A stretch of 64,000 nt of DNA, taken from positions 3,730,501 through 3,794,500 of the forward strand of contig JAMLJC010000001.1 of assembly GCA_023953845.1 (NCBI GenBank). Direction: 5' to 3'. The position numbers were made by a program, and so were the translations under genes. The DNA comes from Rhizobiaceae bacterium. GTDB taxonomy: Bacteria; Pseudomonadota; Alphaproteobacteria; Rhizobiales; Rhizobiaceae. Shown here in pieces: positions 54,968 to 64,000 of the stretch (the first letter of the stretch is position 1; each line of letters starts with the position of its first letter). The notes under the pieces are model-generated. The model was not told the DNA's origin, made no database searches, and saw only the letters and a list, made by a program, of their open reading frames with translations.

Positions 54968-55384
54968 CTACCACAGCACGCGGCAGCGGCCGTTATAGAC
55001 CATCCAGCGATCGAAGCCGGCAACGCAGAATTCGACGTTCTGCCCAATTCCGGCAAGGCCCATCCCGTCCTCGATCAGATACCATACGTCCTTCTTGCGG
55101 CCGTCCGACAGCAGCGCGGTAGCGCCGCAGTAACGTCGCGCGATCGGATGGTCCTCGGCATAAGGCAGGTAGCGATGCTGATGGATTCTGCGGAACTCCT
55201 CGATCGAGACATCCGGGAGATTCGGCACGTTGCGCACCTGGTAGCGGAATTTGGCGCTGATGCGCGAAAGGATGCCGCTGTCCTCGCATTCGCGCGGAAT
55301 ACGGTCGCCAGCACTCGCGGCGGTGGCTCCGGCCATGATGGTTCCGAGCAGCGCGGCGGCGATCAGCGAGAAGCTGCGTCTCAT
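54968..55384 (-). CDS. Small secreted hypothetical protein with several Cys
   Basis: A 138-residue protein from the ATG at 55384, with a signal peptide (MRRSFSLIAAALLGTIMAGA) cut near ASAGD. The mature part has four Cys (PRECEDSG, ARRYCGAT, VEFCVAGF, NGRCRVLW) that could form two disulfides, and aromatic-rich strands (DVWYLIEDG, FDRWMVYNG). I recall similar unnamed proteins in Rhizobiales. It ends 16 bp before the RNase T2 gene, so the two may form an operon of exported proteins. Confidence 0.78.
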   Translation of the reverse strand: MRRSFSLIAAALLGTIMAGATAASAGDRIPRECEDSGILSRISAKFRYQVRNVPNLPDVSIEEFRRIHQHRYLPYAEDHPIARRYCGATALLSDGRKKDVWYLIEDGMGLAGIGQNVEFCVAGFDRWMVYNGRCRVLW

Positions 55385-55461
55385 GAAAATGCTCCCAAAG
55401 CGCCGCGGCTGCGGCCCGAGTCGTTGCGCGACCATTACTGTGCTGGCTTGCGCGAAGCCGG

Positions 55462-56322
55462 TCAAGCGCCGCCGTTCTCGCCGGTCAGCACGTTGATGGC
55501 GAAGCGGCCGGCTCCATTCTCGCCAAGCAGAGGCTTCAGGGCGGCGAGAATGGTGTGCAGTTCCTTTGCCAAACCATAGGGCAGATTGACTACCGCGATG
55601 CCGCAGCCGTCCAGCCGCGGTTCGGAGGAGGCCGCGCGGATCTCGAATACGATGTCGGTGATCTTCGGGATTCCGCTGTCCTTGAGCGCGCTGCGGAATG
55701 CGTTGACCGCGCGCCGGTCCTTGATCGGATACCAGAACGCGTAGACCCCGCCCGGCCAGCGTCGATGGGCTTTTGCAAGGCCGTCCGCCATCCTGTCGAA
55801 CTCGCCGGCTTCCTCGAAGGGCGGGTCCACCAGCACGAGGCCGCGCTTTTCCTTGGGCGGCAGATGCGCGCCGAGCGCCAGCCAGCCGTTCAGTACGATG
55901 ACACGCGTCTGCACGTCACCCTCGAACTGCGCGGCGAGCGATTCGGCGTCTTCGGGGTGCAACTCGATTGCCGAGAGCCTGTCCTGCTTGCGCAGCAGAG
56001 CACGGGTAATGAGCGGCGATCCGGGGTACTGCCGAAGCCCGCCTTCGGGATTGAAAGCGGCGACGGCGTCGAGATAGGGCTTGAGTAGCAGTGCGGCCTC
56101 GCGCGGCAGTTTCGCTTCCATGACCCTGCCGATTCCATCGCGCCATTCCCCTGTCTTCTGCGCTTCGGCCGAGGAAAGATCGTAGAGTCCGCGTCCCGCA
56201 TGAGTGTCGATCACACGGAAGGAAGCCTCCTTCTTCTTCAGGTATTCCACGATCCGCGTCAGAGCCGCGTGCTTGACGACATCGGCGAAGTTCCCGGCAT
56301 GGTAGACGTGGCGATAGTTCAT
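55462..56322 (-). CDS. rlmJ: 23S rRNA (adenine-2030-N6)-methyltransferase
   Basis: About 286 residues from the ATG at 56322 (MNYRHVYHAGNFADVVKHAA). Motif VLVDPPFEE is the DPPF-type catalytic site of N6-adenine methyltransferases. The N-terminal YRHxYHAGNFADVxKH is diagnostic for RlmJ. It methylates 23S rRNA before assembly is complete. Confidence 0.95.
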   Translation of the reverse strand: MNYRHVYHAGNFADVVKHAALTRIVEYLKKKEASFRVIDTHAGRGLYDLSSAEAQKTGEWRDGIGRVMEAKLPREAALLLKPYLDAVAAFNPEGGLRQYPGSPLITRALLRKQDRLSAIELHPEDAESLAAQFEGDVQTRVIVLNGWLALGAHLPPKEKRGLVLVDPPFEEAGEFDRMADGLAKAHRRWPGGVYAFWYPIKDRRAVNAFRSALKDSGIPKITDIVFEIRAASSEPRLDGCGIAVVNLPYGLAKELHTILAALKPLLGENGAGRFAINVLTGENGGA

Positions 56323-56385
56323 AGATTGCAACCCGGTGTTCGTCTGGCTCTACACGCGGCGGCGCAAAGCCGCTAGATTGGGACG

Positions 56386-58515
56386 ATGAACCAGCACGCC
56401 AAGATCGCCGAAAAGCCATCCAGGGTCCGCATCGGTCATTCCGCATGTCCGCATGACTGTCCGTCGACCTGCGCGCTCGACGTCGAGTTGCTGGACGAGC
56501 GCACCATCGGCCGCGTCCACGGCGCGAAAGGGAATACCTACACGGCAGGCGTCATCTGCGCCAAGGTCGCGCGATATGCGGAGCGCGTCCACCACCCCGA
56601 TCGTCTGATGAAGCCGCTGGTGCGGGCGGGGGCCAAGGGCAATGGGGTCTGGAAGGAAGCCAGCTGGGAGGCCGCGCTCGACCTCGTCGCCGAAAAGTTC
56701 ACCGCGGCGGAGGAGAAATACGGAAGCGAGACGGTCTGGCCCTATTTTTACGCCGGCACGATGGGGCTGGTGCAGCGCGACGGTATCGAGCGCCTGCGTC
56801 ATGCCAAGAAATATTCCGGCTTCTTCGGCTCGATCTGCACAAATCTCGCCTGGACCGGCTGGATGGTGGGTGCAGGGCGCCTGTCGGGAGCCGATCCGCG
56901 AGAGATGGCGAAGTCTGATTGCGTGGTGATCTGGGGCACCAATGCGGTGGTCACGCAGGTCAACGTCATGACCCATGCGGTGAAAGCGCGGAAGGAGCGC
57001 GGCGCGAAGATCATCGTCATCGACATCTACGACAACGCCACCATGAAGCAGGCCGATATGGGCCTGATCCTGAAGCCGGGCACGGATGGCGCGCTGGCCT
57101 GCGCCGTCATGCACTTTCTGTTTCGGGAAAACCTCGCCGACCGGGCCTATCTGGAAAAGTATTCCGACGATCCGCAGGGGCTGGAGGAACATCTCAAAAC
57201 GCGCACGCCCGAATGGGCCTCGGCGATCACCGGCCTTTCGGTCGCCGAGATCGAAGCCTTTGCGCGGCTCATCGGCACGACGAAACGGACCTTCTTCCGC
57301 CTCGGCTACGGTTTTGCCCGCCAGCGCAACGGCTCGGTCAACATGCACGCCGCCCTGTCGGTCGCGGCGGTCACTGGCTGCTGGCAATATGAGGGGGGCG
57401 GAGCCTTCCATTCCAATTCAGGCATCCTGAAGCTCAATACGGAACTGCTGGAAGGTGCGAAATTGCGCGATCCGCGCGTGCGCTATCTCGATCATTCGCG
57501 CATCGGGCCTGTGCTGATGGGCCACGAGGATGCGCTGTTCGGCGGCCCGCCCGTGACGGCAATGCTGATCCAGAACACCAATCCGGCAAACGTCGCCCCG
57601 GACCAGCGGCTCGTGAAGCAGGGATTTTTGCGCGACGACCTGTTCACCTGCGTCCACGAGCAGTTCATGACCGACACGGCGAAGCTCGCCGACGTGGTGC
57701 TGCCCGCCACGATGTTTCTGGAGCATGACGACATCTACAAGGGCGGCGGCAACCAGCACGTCACCCTCGGGCCGAAGCTCATCGACCCGCCCGCCGGGCC
57801 GCGCACGAATCACTACGTCATCGAGGAACTGGCGAAGCGCCTTGGCGTCGCCGACCGGCCCGGTTTCGGCATGTCCGAACGCGAGCATATCGACATCATG
57901 CTGGAGAAGAAGGGGCTCGGAACGTTCGATACCTTCAGGGAACAGCGCTGGGCAGATCTGCAGCCGGAGTTCGAGACGGCGCACTTCCTGAACGGCTTCG
58001 GCCATCCCGATGGAAAATTCCGCTTCCGGCCGGACTGGGCCGGCCAGCCGGCGCCGAACCGTCCGCCGAAAAGCATGGGTCTGTTCGGACCGGTCGAGCG
58101 GCTGCCGGAATTTCCCGACCATGTCGACCTGATCGAGGTAGCCGATACCGAGCATCCATTCCGGCTGGCGACCTCTCCGGCCAGATCCTACCTGAATTCC
58201 TCCTTTGCCGAGACCCCGTCGTCGCGCGCACGCGAAGGCAGGCCCGAACTGCTGATCCACCCCGACGACGCGGCGGCGCTATCCATAGGCGAGGGTGCGC
58301 GCGTCGAAGTCGGCAACCGGCGCGGGGAGGTGGTTCTGCATGCAAAGTTTTTCGACGGCATCAAGCGCGGTGTCGTCATCGCCGAGGGCATATGGCCGAA
58401 CAGCGCGCATGAACGCGGCGAGGGGATCAACGTTCTGACCGGCGCCGATGCGCCTGCGCCTTATGGCGGCGCCGCTGTTCACGACAACAAGGTCTGGGTG
58501 CGTCCCGCAGCCTGA
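56386..58515 (+). CDS. Molybdopterin-dependent oxidoreductase with 4Fe-4S cluster
   Basis: A 709-residue protein of the DMSO reductase/formate dehydrogenase family. The N-terminal cluster motif is CPHDCPSTC with a fourth Cys in VICAKVARY. Bis-MGD-binding segments follow (WGTNAVVTQ, QNTNPANVAPD), and the C-terminal beta-barrel domain lies near 590-705. No twin-arginine signal is visible, so it is cytoplasmic. No dedicated electron-transfer subunit is encoded next to it. The substrate is unknown; assimilatory or detoxifying roles are both possible. Confidence 0.9.
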   Translation: MNQHAKIAEKPSRVRIGHSACPHDCPSTCALDVELLDERTIGRVHGAKGNTYTAGVICAKVARYAERVHHPDRLMKPLVRAGAKGNGVWKEASWEAALDLVAEKFTAAEEKYGSETVWPYFYAGTMGLVQRDGIERLRHAKKYSGFFGSICTNLAWTGWMVGAGRLSGADPREMAKSDCVVIWGTNAVVTQVNVMTHAVKARKERGAKIIVIDIYDNATMKQADMGLILKPGTDGALACAVMHFLFRENLADRAYLEKYSDDPQGLEEHLKTRTPEWASAITGLSVAEIEAFARLIGTTKRTFFRLGYGFARQRNGSVNMHAALSVAAVTGCWQYEGGGAFHSNSGILKLNTELLEGAKLRDPRVRYLDHSRIGPVLMGHEDALFGGPPVTAMLIQNTNPANVAPDQRLVKQGFLRDDLFTCVHEQFMTDTAKLADVVLPATMFLEHDDIYKGGGNQHVTLGPKLIDPPAGPRTNHYVIEELAKRLGVADRPGFGMSEREHIDIMLEKKGLGTFDTFREQRWADLQPEFETAHFLNGFGHPDGKFRFRPDWAGQPAPNRPPKSMGLFGPVERLPEFPDHVDLIEVADTEHPFRLATSPARSYLNSSFAETPSSRAREGRPELLIHPDDAAALSIGEGARVEVGNRRGEVVLHAKFFDGIKRGVVIAEGIWPNSAHERGEGINVLTGADAPAPYGGAAVHDNKVWVRPAA

Positions 58516-58794
58516 GCGGGGTCGGCCCGACGCCGTTCAGTTTCCCGATATCTGAATGCGGATAATCCCGGCTTAACGGAGCCGGACGCGCCTCCCGCAT
58601 GCGACTATCGCCGCTTGCCGCCATGTGGTGCGGCTCCTTGTCGGAGCATGCCGCGGATAACGCGAAATCTCAGGTGCAGACTACACGCAAAGTCTATTAA
58701 TATGCCTCGGAAAAAGTGAGGCAGGTTGTAGAGCGCATGCCATATCGAATCCAGGTGACAGACAGTTTCCGGTCGCGAAGCCGGAGGATTTGCC

Positions 58795-59400
58795 GTGTTT
58801 GAGCGAAGCTATTCTCTCGGATCGGTGAGCCGTGCCCTCGAGAGCGATATTCCGGCGCTGGCGCGGGACATGCGCGAGATCGATGTCATCGAGATCAGGA
58901 AATTCGCGGGCATCGGGCCGGAGGAAGCCCTCCAGATGTCGATCAGAGGCGCCAAGCTTGCCTACTGCCTGCGCGAGAAGGACGGCAATCCCATCTCGAT
59001 CATCGGTGTAGGCTGGCTGCCCAATCCGCGCGCCGGAATCGCCTGGTTCCTGTCTTCGGACAAGATCGACAAGATCGGCCTGCTGTTTCTGCAGGAGACG
59101 CGGGCCGCGCTCGATGACTTCATGCAAGGGCACGACGTCATCTCCAACTACATCTACAGCCGCAACGAAAAAACCATCAAATGGCTGAAATGGATGGGGT
59201 TCGAGATTCTGTCCGAGACGACGACACCCCACAGCGACGGCGAATTGTTCTACGAGATGGCGCGTTTTCGCGATCCCGTCATCCGGGATCTCTATGTGAA
59301 CCGGGATTGGAACAAGTACGCGCGGGCTCTCGGCTTTTCCTACGCCTCCGAACTGGTGGATCGGGACGAAGCGTCGGCCGACGCGGCCGCTACGGCGTGA
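58795..59400 (+). CDS. Orphan T7 gp13-like protein (phage internal virion protein family)
   Basis: A 201-residue protein. DIPALARDMREIDVIEIR, EALQMSIRGAKLAYC, IAWFLSSDKI and SRNEKTIKWLKWMGFE match the phage T7 gp13 / DUF2833 family, a GNAT-like fold. In phages these are about 135-150 residues; here an extra C-terminal part of about 50 residues (RDPVIRDLYVNRDWNKYARAL) follows. No other phage gene is near. Domestication or transfer of a single gene is likely. It ends overlapping purN by 11 bp, convergently. Confidence 0.8.
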   Translation: MFERSYSLGSVSRALESDIPALARDMREIDVIEIRKFAGIGPEEALQMSIRGAKLAYCLREKDGNPISIIGVGWLPNPRAGIAWFLSSDKIDKIGLLFLQETRAALDDFMQGHDVISNYIYSRNEKTIKWLKWMGFEILSETTTPHSDGELFYEMARFRDPVIRDLYVNRDWNKYARALGFSYASELVDRDEASADAAATA

Positions 59401-60100
59401 ATCGGGCCAGCCGCTCTATATCTTCCGGTTCGGGTGCACGCGGCGGCGAGACGATCATCGTCGCGTCGTGCTGGCCGGCCGGCCAGCGGCCGCTGAACAC
59501 GGAGCGGTCGCTTTCCATGCGCACCCTGCCTTCTGCCAGCATGCGCAGCGCCATCGGGTAGATCTCATGCTCGGCCTTGAGCACCCGCGCGGCCAGCGTG
59601 TCCTCCGTGTCGTCGGGCAGCACGGGCACGGCGGCCTGAACGATTGACGGTCCGCAATCGGTCTCCGGGGTGACGAAATGTACGGTCGCGCCATGCAGGC
59701 GGACGCCCGCCTCGATGGCGCGGCGGTGGGTAGCGAGGCCCTTGAACAATGGCAGCAGGGCAGGGTGGATGTTGATCATGCGTCCGCGCCATTTCTCCAC
59801 GAAAGGCGTGGTGAGCAGGCGCATATAGCCGGCAAGACAGACGATGTCGGCGTGAACGGCCGCAAGCACGGCGTCGATTGCCGCGTCGTGGGCCTCCTTG
59901 CTCGCGAAATCCTTGCGTTCGACGACATGGGTGGGAACGCTCCGCGCCCTGGCGATCGCCAGCCCCTGCACGTCCGGCCTGTCCGAAATGACCGCAACGA
60001 TCTCTGCCGGAAAATCCCGTTCCGCAACGGCGTCTATCAGCCGGGCCATATTCGAGCCGCGACCGGAAATCAGGATAGCTGTGCGTTTGCGCTCTACCAT
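59390..60100 (-). CDS. purN: Phosphoribosylglycinamide formyltransferase
   Basis: About 236 residues from the ATG at 60100 (MVERKRTAILISGRGSNM). It adds a formyl group to GAR in purine synthesis. Catalytic residues lie in INIHPALLPLFKG and TVHFVTPETDCGP (Asn, His, Asp). The C-terminus is longer than in E. coli by about 25 residues. It starts 2 bp after purM ends. Confidence 0.96.
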   Translation of the reverse strand: MVERKRTAILISGRGSNMARLIDAVAERDFPAEIVAVISDRPDVQGLAIARARSVPTHVVERKDFASKEAHDAAIDAVLAAVHADIVCLAGYMRLLTTPFVEKWRGRMINIHPALLPLFKGLATHRRAIEAGVRLHGATVHFVTPETDCGPSIVQAAVPVLPDDTEDTLAARVLKAEHEIYPMALRMLAEGRVRMESDRSVFSGRWPAGQHDATMIVSPPRAPEPEDIERLARFTP

Positions 60101-60102
60101 GA

Positions 60103-61167
60103 CTAAAGTCCCAGCCTGCCGCGATAGATGACTCCCGCGTCGCGTCGCGGTACGATACGGCCGATGGGCATCACCGTCTCGCCCGCCTCCTGAAGGACGG
60201 CGGCGACTTGCGCGGCCTGTCCTCCTGCCACGACGATCACCATGCCGATGCCGCAGTTGAAGGTGCGCATCATCTCGTTCGGCGCGACACCTCCGGTTTG
60301 CGCCAGCCATGAGAAGACGGGTGGAACCTCGATCGCGTCGAGGTCGATCTCGGCGGCGAAATCCTTCGGCAACACGCGCGGAATATTCTCCGGAAAGCCG
60401 CCGCCCGTGATGTGGGCAAGCGCCTTGATGCCGTGCGTGTTGCGGATCGCCTTGAGGACCGACTTCACATAGATGCGGGTCGGTTCGAGCAGCGCCTCGG
60501 CCAGCGTCAGGCCCGAAGCGAAAGGAGCCTTGTCTGACCAGCCAAGACCGGAAACCTCCACGATCTTGCGCACGAGCGAAAAGCCGTTGGAGTGCACGCC
60601 CGACGACGACAGGCCGAGCAGGACGTCACCTTCCGTGATGTCGTCCGTCGGCAGCAACTGGCCACGCTCCGCGGCGCCGACCGCGAAACCCGCGAGATCG
60701 TAGTCGCCTTCCCGATAAAGTCCCGGCATTTCGGCCGTCTCGCCGCCGATCAGTGCGCAGCCGGCCTGCCGGCAGCCTTCGGCGATGCCCTTGACGATCG
60801 CAACTCCCTGAACTGGATCGAGCTTGCCGGTGGCGAAATAGTCGAGGAAGAGCAGCGGCTCCGCGCCCTGAACGACAAGATCGTTTACGCACATGGCGAC
60901 GAGGTCGATGCCGATCGTGTCGTGCCTGCCGGATTCGATGGCGATCACCAGTTTCGTGCCGACGCCGTCATTGGCCGCGACGAGGATAGGATCGAAAAAA
61001 CCCGCCGCCTTGAGATCGAACAGGCCGCCGAAGCCGCCGATTTCGCCATCCGCGCCGGGGCGGCGCGTGGCGCGCACCAGCGGCTTGATCTGCTCGACCA
61101 TCTGGTTGCCGGCGTCGATGTCGACGCCTGCCTTGGCGTAGGTCAGCCCGTTCTCGCGATCCTGCAT
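60103..61167 (-). CDS. purM: Phosphoribosylformylglycinamidine cyclo-ligase
   Basis: A 354-residue AIR synthetase from the ATG at 61167 ([20 protein letters not shown]). Family marks are [46 protein letters not shown] and [13 protein letters not shown]. The open frame extends 101 codons upstream as a shadow. purM-purN is the standard order. It is divergent from the CDP-alcohol phosphatidyltransferase gene. Confidence 0.97.
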   Translation of the reverse strand: MQDRENGLTYAKAGVDIDAGNQMVEQIKPLVRATRRPGADGEIGGFGGLFDLKAAGFFDPILVAANDGVGTKLVIAIESGRHDTIGIDLVAMCVNDLVVQGAEPLLFLDYFATGKLDPVQGVAIVKGIAEGCRQAGCALIGGETAEMPGLYREGDYDLAGFAVGAAERGQLLPTDDITEGDVLLGLSSSGVHSNGFSLVRKIVEVSGLGWSDKAPFASGLTLAEALLEPTRIYVKSVLKAIRNTHGIKALAHITGGGFPENIPRVLPKDFAAEIDLDAIEVPPVFSWLAQTGGVAPNEMMRTFNCGIGMVIVVAGGQAAQVAAVLQEAGETVMPIGRIVPRRDAGVIYRGRLGL

Positions 61168-61315
61168 GTCATCCGCCTCGATATCGGCCTTCGGCGCTAT
61201 TCGCATGATAGCCGAAACGCCGCAAGGCGATCGGCGCGCCAAAGCCCCGGCCCCTTGCATGAACGCGGCGCGGCGACCATCTACCGGAAGCTGCTGCCGG
61301 GAGGAACTCGACGAT

Positions 61316-61873
61316 TTGACGGTCGCGACACTGATCACGCTGCTGCGATTCCTGCTGGTGCCGGCCGTGGTGCTCGCGCTCCTGTCGAACCGCGTCGATC
61401 TCGCGCTGATCTGCTTCGTCGTCGCCGGCGTGTCGGATGCCGTCGACGGCATCGTTGCGAGGCGCTTCAACCAGCAATCGGAGCTAGGCGCCTATCTCGA
61501 TCCGATGGCCGACAAGCTGTTGCTTGTATCGGTGTTCGTGGTTCTTGGCGCCATGCGCGAACTGCCGCTGTGGCTGGTGGTCATGGCCGTGGCTCGGGAC
61601 GGTCTGATCATCGCCGGAGTGCTGCTGTCGAGCGTTATGTCGAAGCCCGTGGCCATGCAGCCGCTTTTCGTGTCGAAGGCCAACACCGCCGTGCAGATCG
61701 TTCTCGTCGCGCTCGTCCTTGCCGAATTGGCGCTTTCGATCAGCCTCGGTCCGGCCCGTATCATCCTGATATTCGGCTCCGGCCTCTTGACCGTCGCTTC
61801 GGCTGGCGCCTATCTCGTCGGCTGGCTGAGGCATATGAGCGGAAATGGCGACGACGCGACCTCCAACGCATGA
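61316..61873 (+). CDS. CDP-alcohol phosphatidyltransferase family protein (second)
   Basis: About 185 residues from a TTG at 61316 ([19 protein letters not shown]), supported by GGGAGGA 10-16 bases upstream; the longer upstream frame is not hydrophobic. The signature [13 protein letters not shown] with later [12 protein letters not shown] carries all the conserved Asp. Six membrane helices. It is a paralogue of PgsA; the lipid made is unknown. In rhizobia this gene, the AI-2E transporter and hdaA usually follow each other. Confidence 0.88.
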   Translation: MTVATLITLLRFLLVPAVVLALLSNRVDLALICFVVAGVSDAVDGIVARRFNQQSELGAYLDPMADKLLLVSVFVVLGAMRELPLWLVVMAVARDGLIIAGVLLSSVMSKPVAMQPLFVSKANTAVQIVLVALVLAELALSISLGPARIILIFGSGLLTVASAGAYLVGWLRHMSGNGDDATSNA

Positions 61874-63035
61874 AGCGGCCGAAGCCGCGACTGCCGCGAC
61901 CTTTCGCCAGCAAATCCGCTTCTGGCTGATCGCGGCGGTCATACTTGGCCTTTTCCTCTACGTTTTCAGCGAGGTGCTGCTGCCTTTCGTGGCCGGCATG
62001 GTGCTCGCCTATTTCCTCGACCCCGTCGCCGACAGGCTTCAGGCACTCGGCCTTTCGCGAACGCTCGCGACGGTTATCATCGTGGTCGGCTTCGTTCTCT
62101 TTTTCCTCGTCGCGTTGATGATCGTCGTGCCGGTCCTGGCGTCTCAGCTCGCCGATTTCCTGGCACGCATGCCGGAATATCTCGGCCGCCTGCAGCATCT
62201 GATCACCAGCTTCAATCCCGATTGGCTTGAACGCCGCTTTGGCGTGAAGCCGGACGACCTCCGTGAGGGGATGAATTCGCTGCTGAGTTCGGGGGTCGGC
62301 TTCATCACCACCATCTTCCAGTCCATCTGGAGTTCGGGCGTGGCGCTGTTCAGCTTCGCCGGCCTCTTCGTGGTGACGCCGGTCGTCGCTTTCTACATGC
62401 TGCTCGACTGGGACAGAATGATCGCGGTGGTGGACAGCTGGGTGCCGCGCGACCACGTGCTGACCGTCCGCCAGATCGCCACCGACATCAATGCGGCGAC
62501 CGCCGGATTCGTGCGCGGGCAGGGCACGCTCTGCCTCGTGCTCGGCATCATCTATGCCGTAGGCCTTACCGCGGTCGGCCTGAATTTCGGCATCCTGATA
62601 GGACTGTTCGCCGGCTTCATCAGCTTCATACCCTATGTCGGGTCGCTGGTCGGTCTTCTCCTGTCGGTGGGCGTAGCTTTTGTCCAGTTCTGGCCGGAAT
62701 GGCAGTGGATCGTCGCCGTCGCATGCGTATTCTTCCTTGGCCAGTTCCTGGAAGGCAATATCCTTCAGCCGCGCCTCGTCGGCAAAAGCGTCGGCCTTCA
62801 TCCGGTCTGGCTTATGTTTGCCCTGTTCGCATTCGGCGCCTTGTTCGGCTTCGTCGGCCTGCTCATCGCGGTGCCGGCTGCGGCGGCCGTCGCCGTGCTG
62901 GTCCGCTTCGCCATCTCGCGCTACCTCGAATCGCCGCTCTACAAGGGACACAGCGAGGTTGACGGCGTGGTGATCGAACCTCTGCCGCCAGTCCGCCGCA
63001 GGAGCAAGAAGGCGGGCCCGCCGCCTCCGCCATGA
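61845..63035 (+). CDS. AI-2E family transporter (PerM-like)
   Basis: A 396-residue inner membrane protein with about eight helices. Family marks: LLPFVAGMVLAYFLDPVADRL, PVVAFYMLLDWDR, FISFIPYVGSLVGLLLSVGVAF and LEGNILQPRLVGKSVGLHP. The first ATG at 61845 overlaps the previous gene by 29 bp. Despite the family name, most members are not known to carry autoinducer-2; some move ions or protons. Confidence 0.92.
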   Translation: MATTRPPTHEAAEAATAATFRQQIRFWLIAAVILGLFLYVFSEVLLPFVAGMVLAYFLDPVADRLQALGLSRTLATVIIVVGFVLFFLVALMIVVPVLASQLADFLARMPEYLGRLQHLITSFNPDWLERRFGVKPDDLREGMNSLLSSGVGFITTIFQSIWSSGVALFSFAGLFVVTPVVAFYMLLDWDRMIAVVDSWVPRDHVLTVRQIATDINAATAGFVRGQGTLCLVLGIIYAVGLTAVGLNFGILIGLFAGFISFIPYVGSLVGLLLSVGVAFVQFWPEWQWIVAVACVFFLGQFLEGNILQPRLVGKSVGLHPVWLMFALFAFGALFGFVGLLIAVPAAAAVAVLVRFAISRYLESPLYKGHSEVDGVVIEPLPPVRRRSKKAGPPPPP

Positions 63036-63733
63036 CGCAGGATCGTTTGCAGCCCAGGCAGCTTCCGCTCGAACTCGGACATGCGCCGGCATTTTCGCGC
63101 GATGATCTGATCCTGTCCCGCACCAACGAGGCCGCGGTGGCTTTGATCGAACGCTGGCCGGACTGGCCTTCGCCAGTGGTTGTCCTCGCAGGCCCCACCG
63201 GTTCGGGGAAGTCGCATATCGCTGCGATCTGGAGGGAAGAAGCACGGGCAACCGCATTGGACGCCAGCGCGCTTGACGCCCTTGCCATCGAGGCGGCGCG
63301 CAGGGGACCGGTTCTGATCGACGACGTGGACGGCGGCGGGATCGACGAGGCCGGCTTGTTCCACCTGATCAACACGGTGCGTCAGGAGAGCGGGCATCTT
63401 CTGCTCTGTGCGCGGCAGTTTCCCGCCGCATGGGGCGTGACGCTTCCCGATCTCGCATCCCGGCTCAAGGCTGCCGCAACCGTCGAGATCGGTGAACCGG
63501 ACGATGCGCTGCTATCGGGCGTCATCACCAAGCTCTTCGCCGACAGGCAGATCGAGGTCGAGCCGCATGTCGTGCAGTTCATCGTGCGGCGCATCGAGCG
63601 CTCGCTGTCGACCGCCATCAAGACCGTGGAGGCGCTCGACCGGGCCGCGCTGGAAACGAAGTCCCGTATTTCCCGGGCTCTTGCAGCGGACATCATCTCC
63701 GGAATGGAACGCACGGGGAACCAATCTCCGTGA
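63032..63733 (+). CDS. hdaA: DnaA-related regulator HdaA
   Basis: A 233-residue AAA+ protein with Walker A GPTGSGKSHIAAIW near residue 55, Walker B VLIDDVD and a C-terminal helical lid, but no DnaA DNA-binding domain. The N-terminus RQLPLELGHAPAFSRDDL holds the QLPL(E) clamp-binding motif typical of Hda. It stimulates ATP hydrolysis by DnaA after initiation. It overlaps the transporter gene by 4 bp. Confidence 0.9.
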   Translation: MTQDRLQPRQLPLELGHAPAFSRDDLILSRTNEAAVALIERWPDWPSPVVVLAGPTGSGKSHIAAIWREEARATALDASALDALAIEAARRGPVLIDDVDGGGIDEAGLFHLINTVRQESGHLLLCARQFPAAWGVTLPDLASRLKAAATVEIGEPDDALLSGVITKLFADRQIEVEPHVVQFIVRRIERSLSTAIKTVEALDRAALETKSRISRALAADIISGMERTGNQSP

Positions 63734-63770
63734 CAGGCGTTTCGGCTGGTGTTCAGCAGGAGGTCATTCC

Positions 63771-64000
63771 ATGAAGAGTTTCATCGTCGCGGCTGTCGTT
63801 CTCGGGTCTGTGGCAATGCTCAGTGGGTGCAGCCAGACCGAGAAGGGCGCTGCGATCGGCGCTGTGGGTGGTGCGGCAGTCGGTGCAGCAGTCACCGGAA
63901 GCGCTGAAGGCGCCGCGGTCGGCGGCCTGATCGGCGGCACGGCGGGCGCCCTTATCGGCAACGCCAACGAACCGGGCAAGTGTTACTATCGCGGTCGCGA
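63771..64000 (+). CDS. Glycine-zipper lipoprotein, partial at right edge
   Basis: Starts at the ATG at 63771 with AGGAGGT six bases upstream. A lipoprotein signal peptide ends in LSGC (MKSFIVAAVVLGSVAMLSGC). It is followed by a glycine-zipper region (GAAIGAVGGAAVGAAV, AVGGLIGGTAGALIG) typical of YMGG/OmpA-like outer membrane lipoproteins. The gene runs off the window end after about 76 codons. Confidence 0.85.
   Translation, partial: MKSFIVAAVVLGSVAMLSGCSQTEKGAAIGAVGGAAVGAAVTGSAEGAAVGGLIGGTAGALIGNANEPGKCYYRGR

Noticed and set aside
61761..63257. 498-codon minus-strand frame opposite the AI-2E transporter
   Set aside because: Charged, His/Asp-rich shadow of a membrane protein gene.

Overview
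The window is GC-rich DNA from an alphaproteobacterium of the order Rhizobiales, most likely the Phyllobacteriaceae/Mesorhizobium neighbourhood. The evidence is protein similarity by eye and gene order: purF-cvpA-radA-dnaB, rpsF-rpsR-rplI, fabD-fabG-acpP-fabF-mltG-yicC-gmk, lptF-lptG-lptD-surA-pdxA-rsmA, SDR-uvrC-pgsA-moaD-moaE, and purM-purN divergent from a CDP-alcohol phosphatidyltransferase/AI-2E/hdaA string. No rRNA, tRNA, CRISPR array, prophage or complete insertion sequence was seen. Most of the window is core chromosome.

Layout. 1-12 kb, almost all on the minus strand: a partial DMT permease, a secreted lectin-like protein, an SDR, purine synthesis (purF), cvpA, radA, dnaB, an Rsm22-type methyltransferase, a YnfA-like membrane protein, a cyclopropane fatty acid synthase, and ribosomal proteins L9, S18 and S6. 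12-18.3 kb is more accessory: a DUF2778 L,D-transpeptidase-like protein, two small unannotated exported/membrane proteins, and an aldehyde module. The module is an AcoR-like regulator without an AAA+ domain, a perfect 14+14 bp palindrome, an aldehyde dehydrogenase and a DUF779 protein. 18.3-27 kb: ilvD, then divergently the fatty acid operon and mltG-yicC-gmk. 27-35 kb, minus strand: ASCH protein, rsmA, pdxA, surA, lptD, lptG, lptF, i.e. outer membrane biogenesis linked to vitamin B6 and rRNA methylation. This operon is split by a 262-bp MITE-like element.

35-45 kb: PAP2 phosphatase, pepA-holC-membrane protein, S10 carboxypeptidase, ABC-F protein, a glycine-rich repeat exoprotein with an AT-rich promoter, DinB, GST and ndk. 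45-56 kb: a PAS-GGDEF-EAL protein, YbaY, moaE-moaD-pgsA-uvrC-SDR, an Omp25/31-like porin, GST, an RNase T2 gene with an apparent frameshift between signal peptide and enzyme body, a small secreted protein and rlmJ. 56-64 kb: a molybdopterin oxidoreductase, an orphan T7 gp13-like gene, purN-purM, a second CDP-alcohol phosphatidyltransferase, an AI-2E transporter, hdaA and a partial glycine-zipper lipoprotein.

The most rewarding items for follow-up are the MITE inside the surA-pdxA junction (insertion site reconstructed to the base, with a 4-bp duplication), the aldehyde regulator and its 30-bp palindrome, the RNase T2 frameshift, the radA ribosome-binding site inside a hairpin, the glycine-rich exoprotein with its AT-rich control region, and the two small proteins at 14.4-14.9 kb. 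I did not find a convincing, wholly new multi-gene system.
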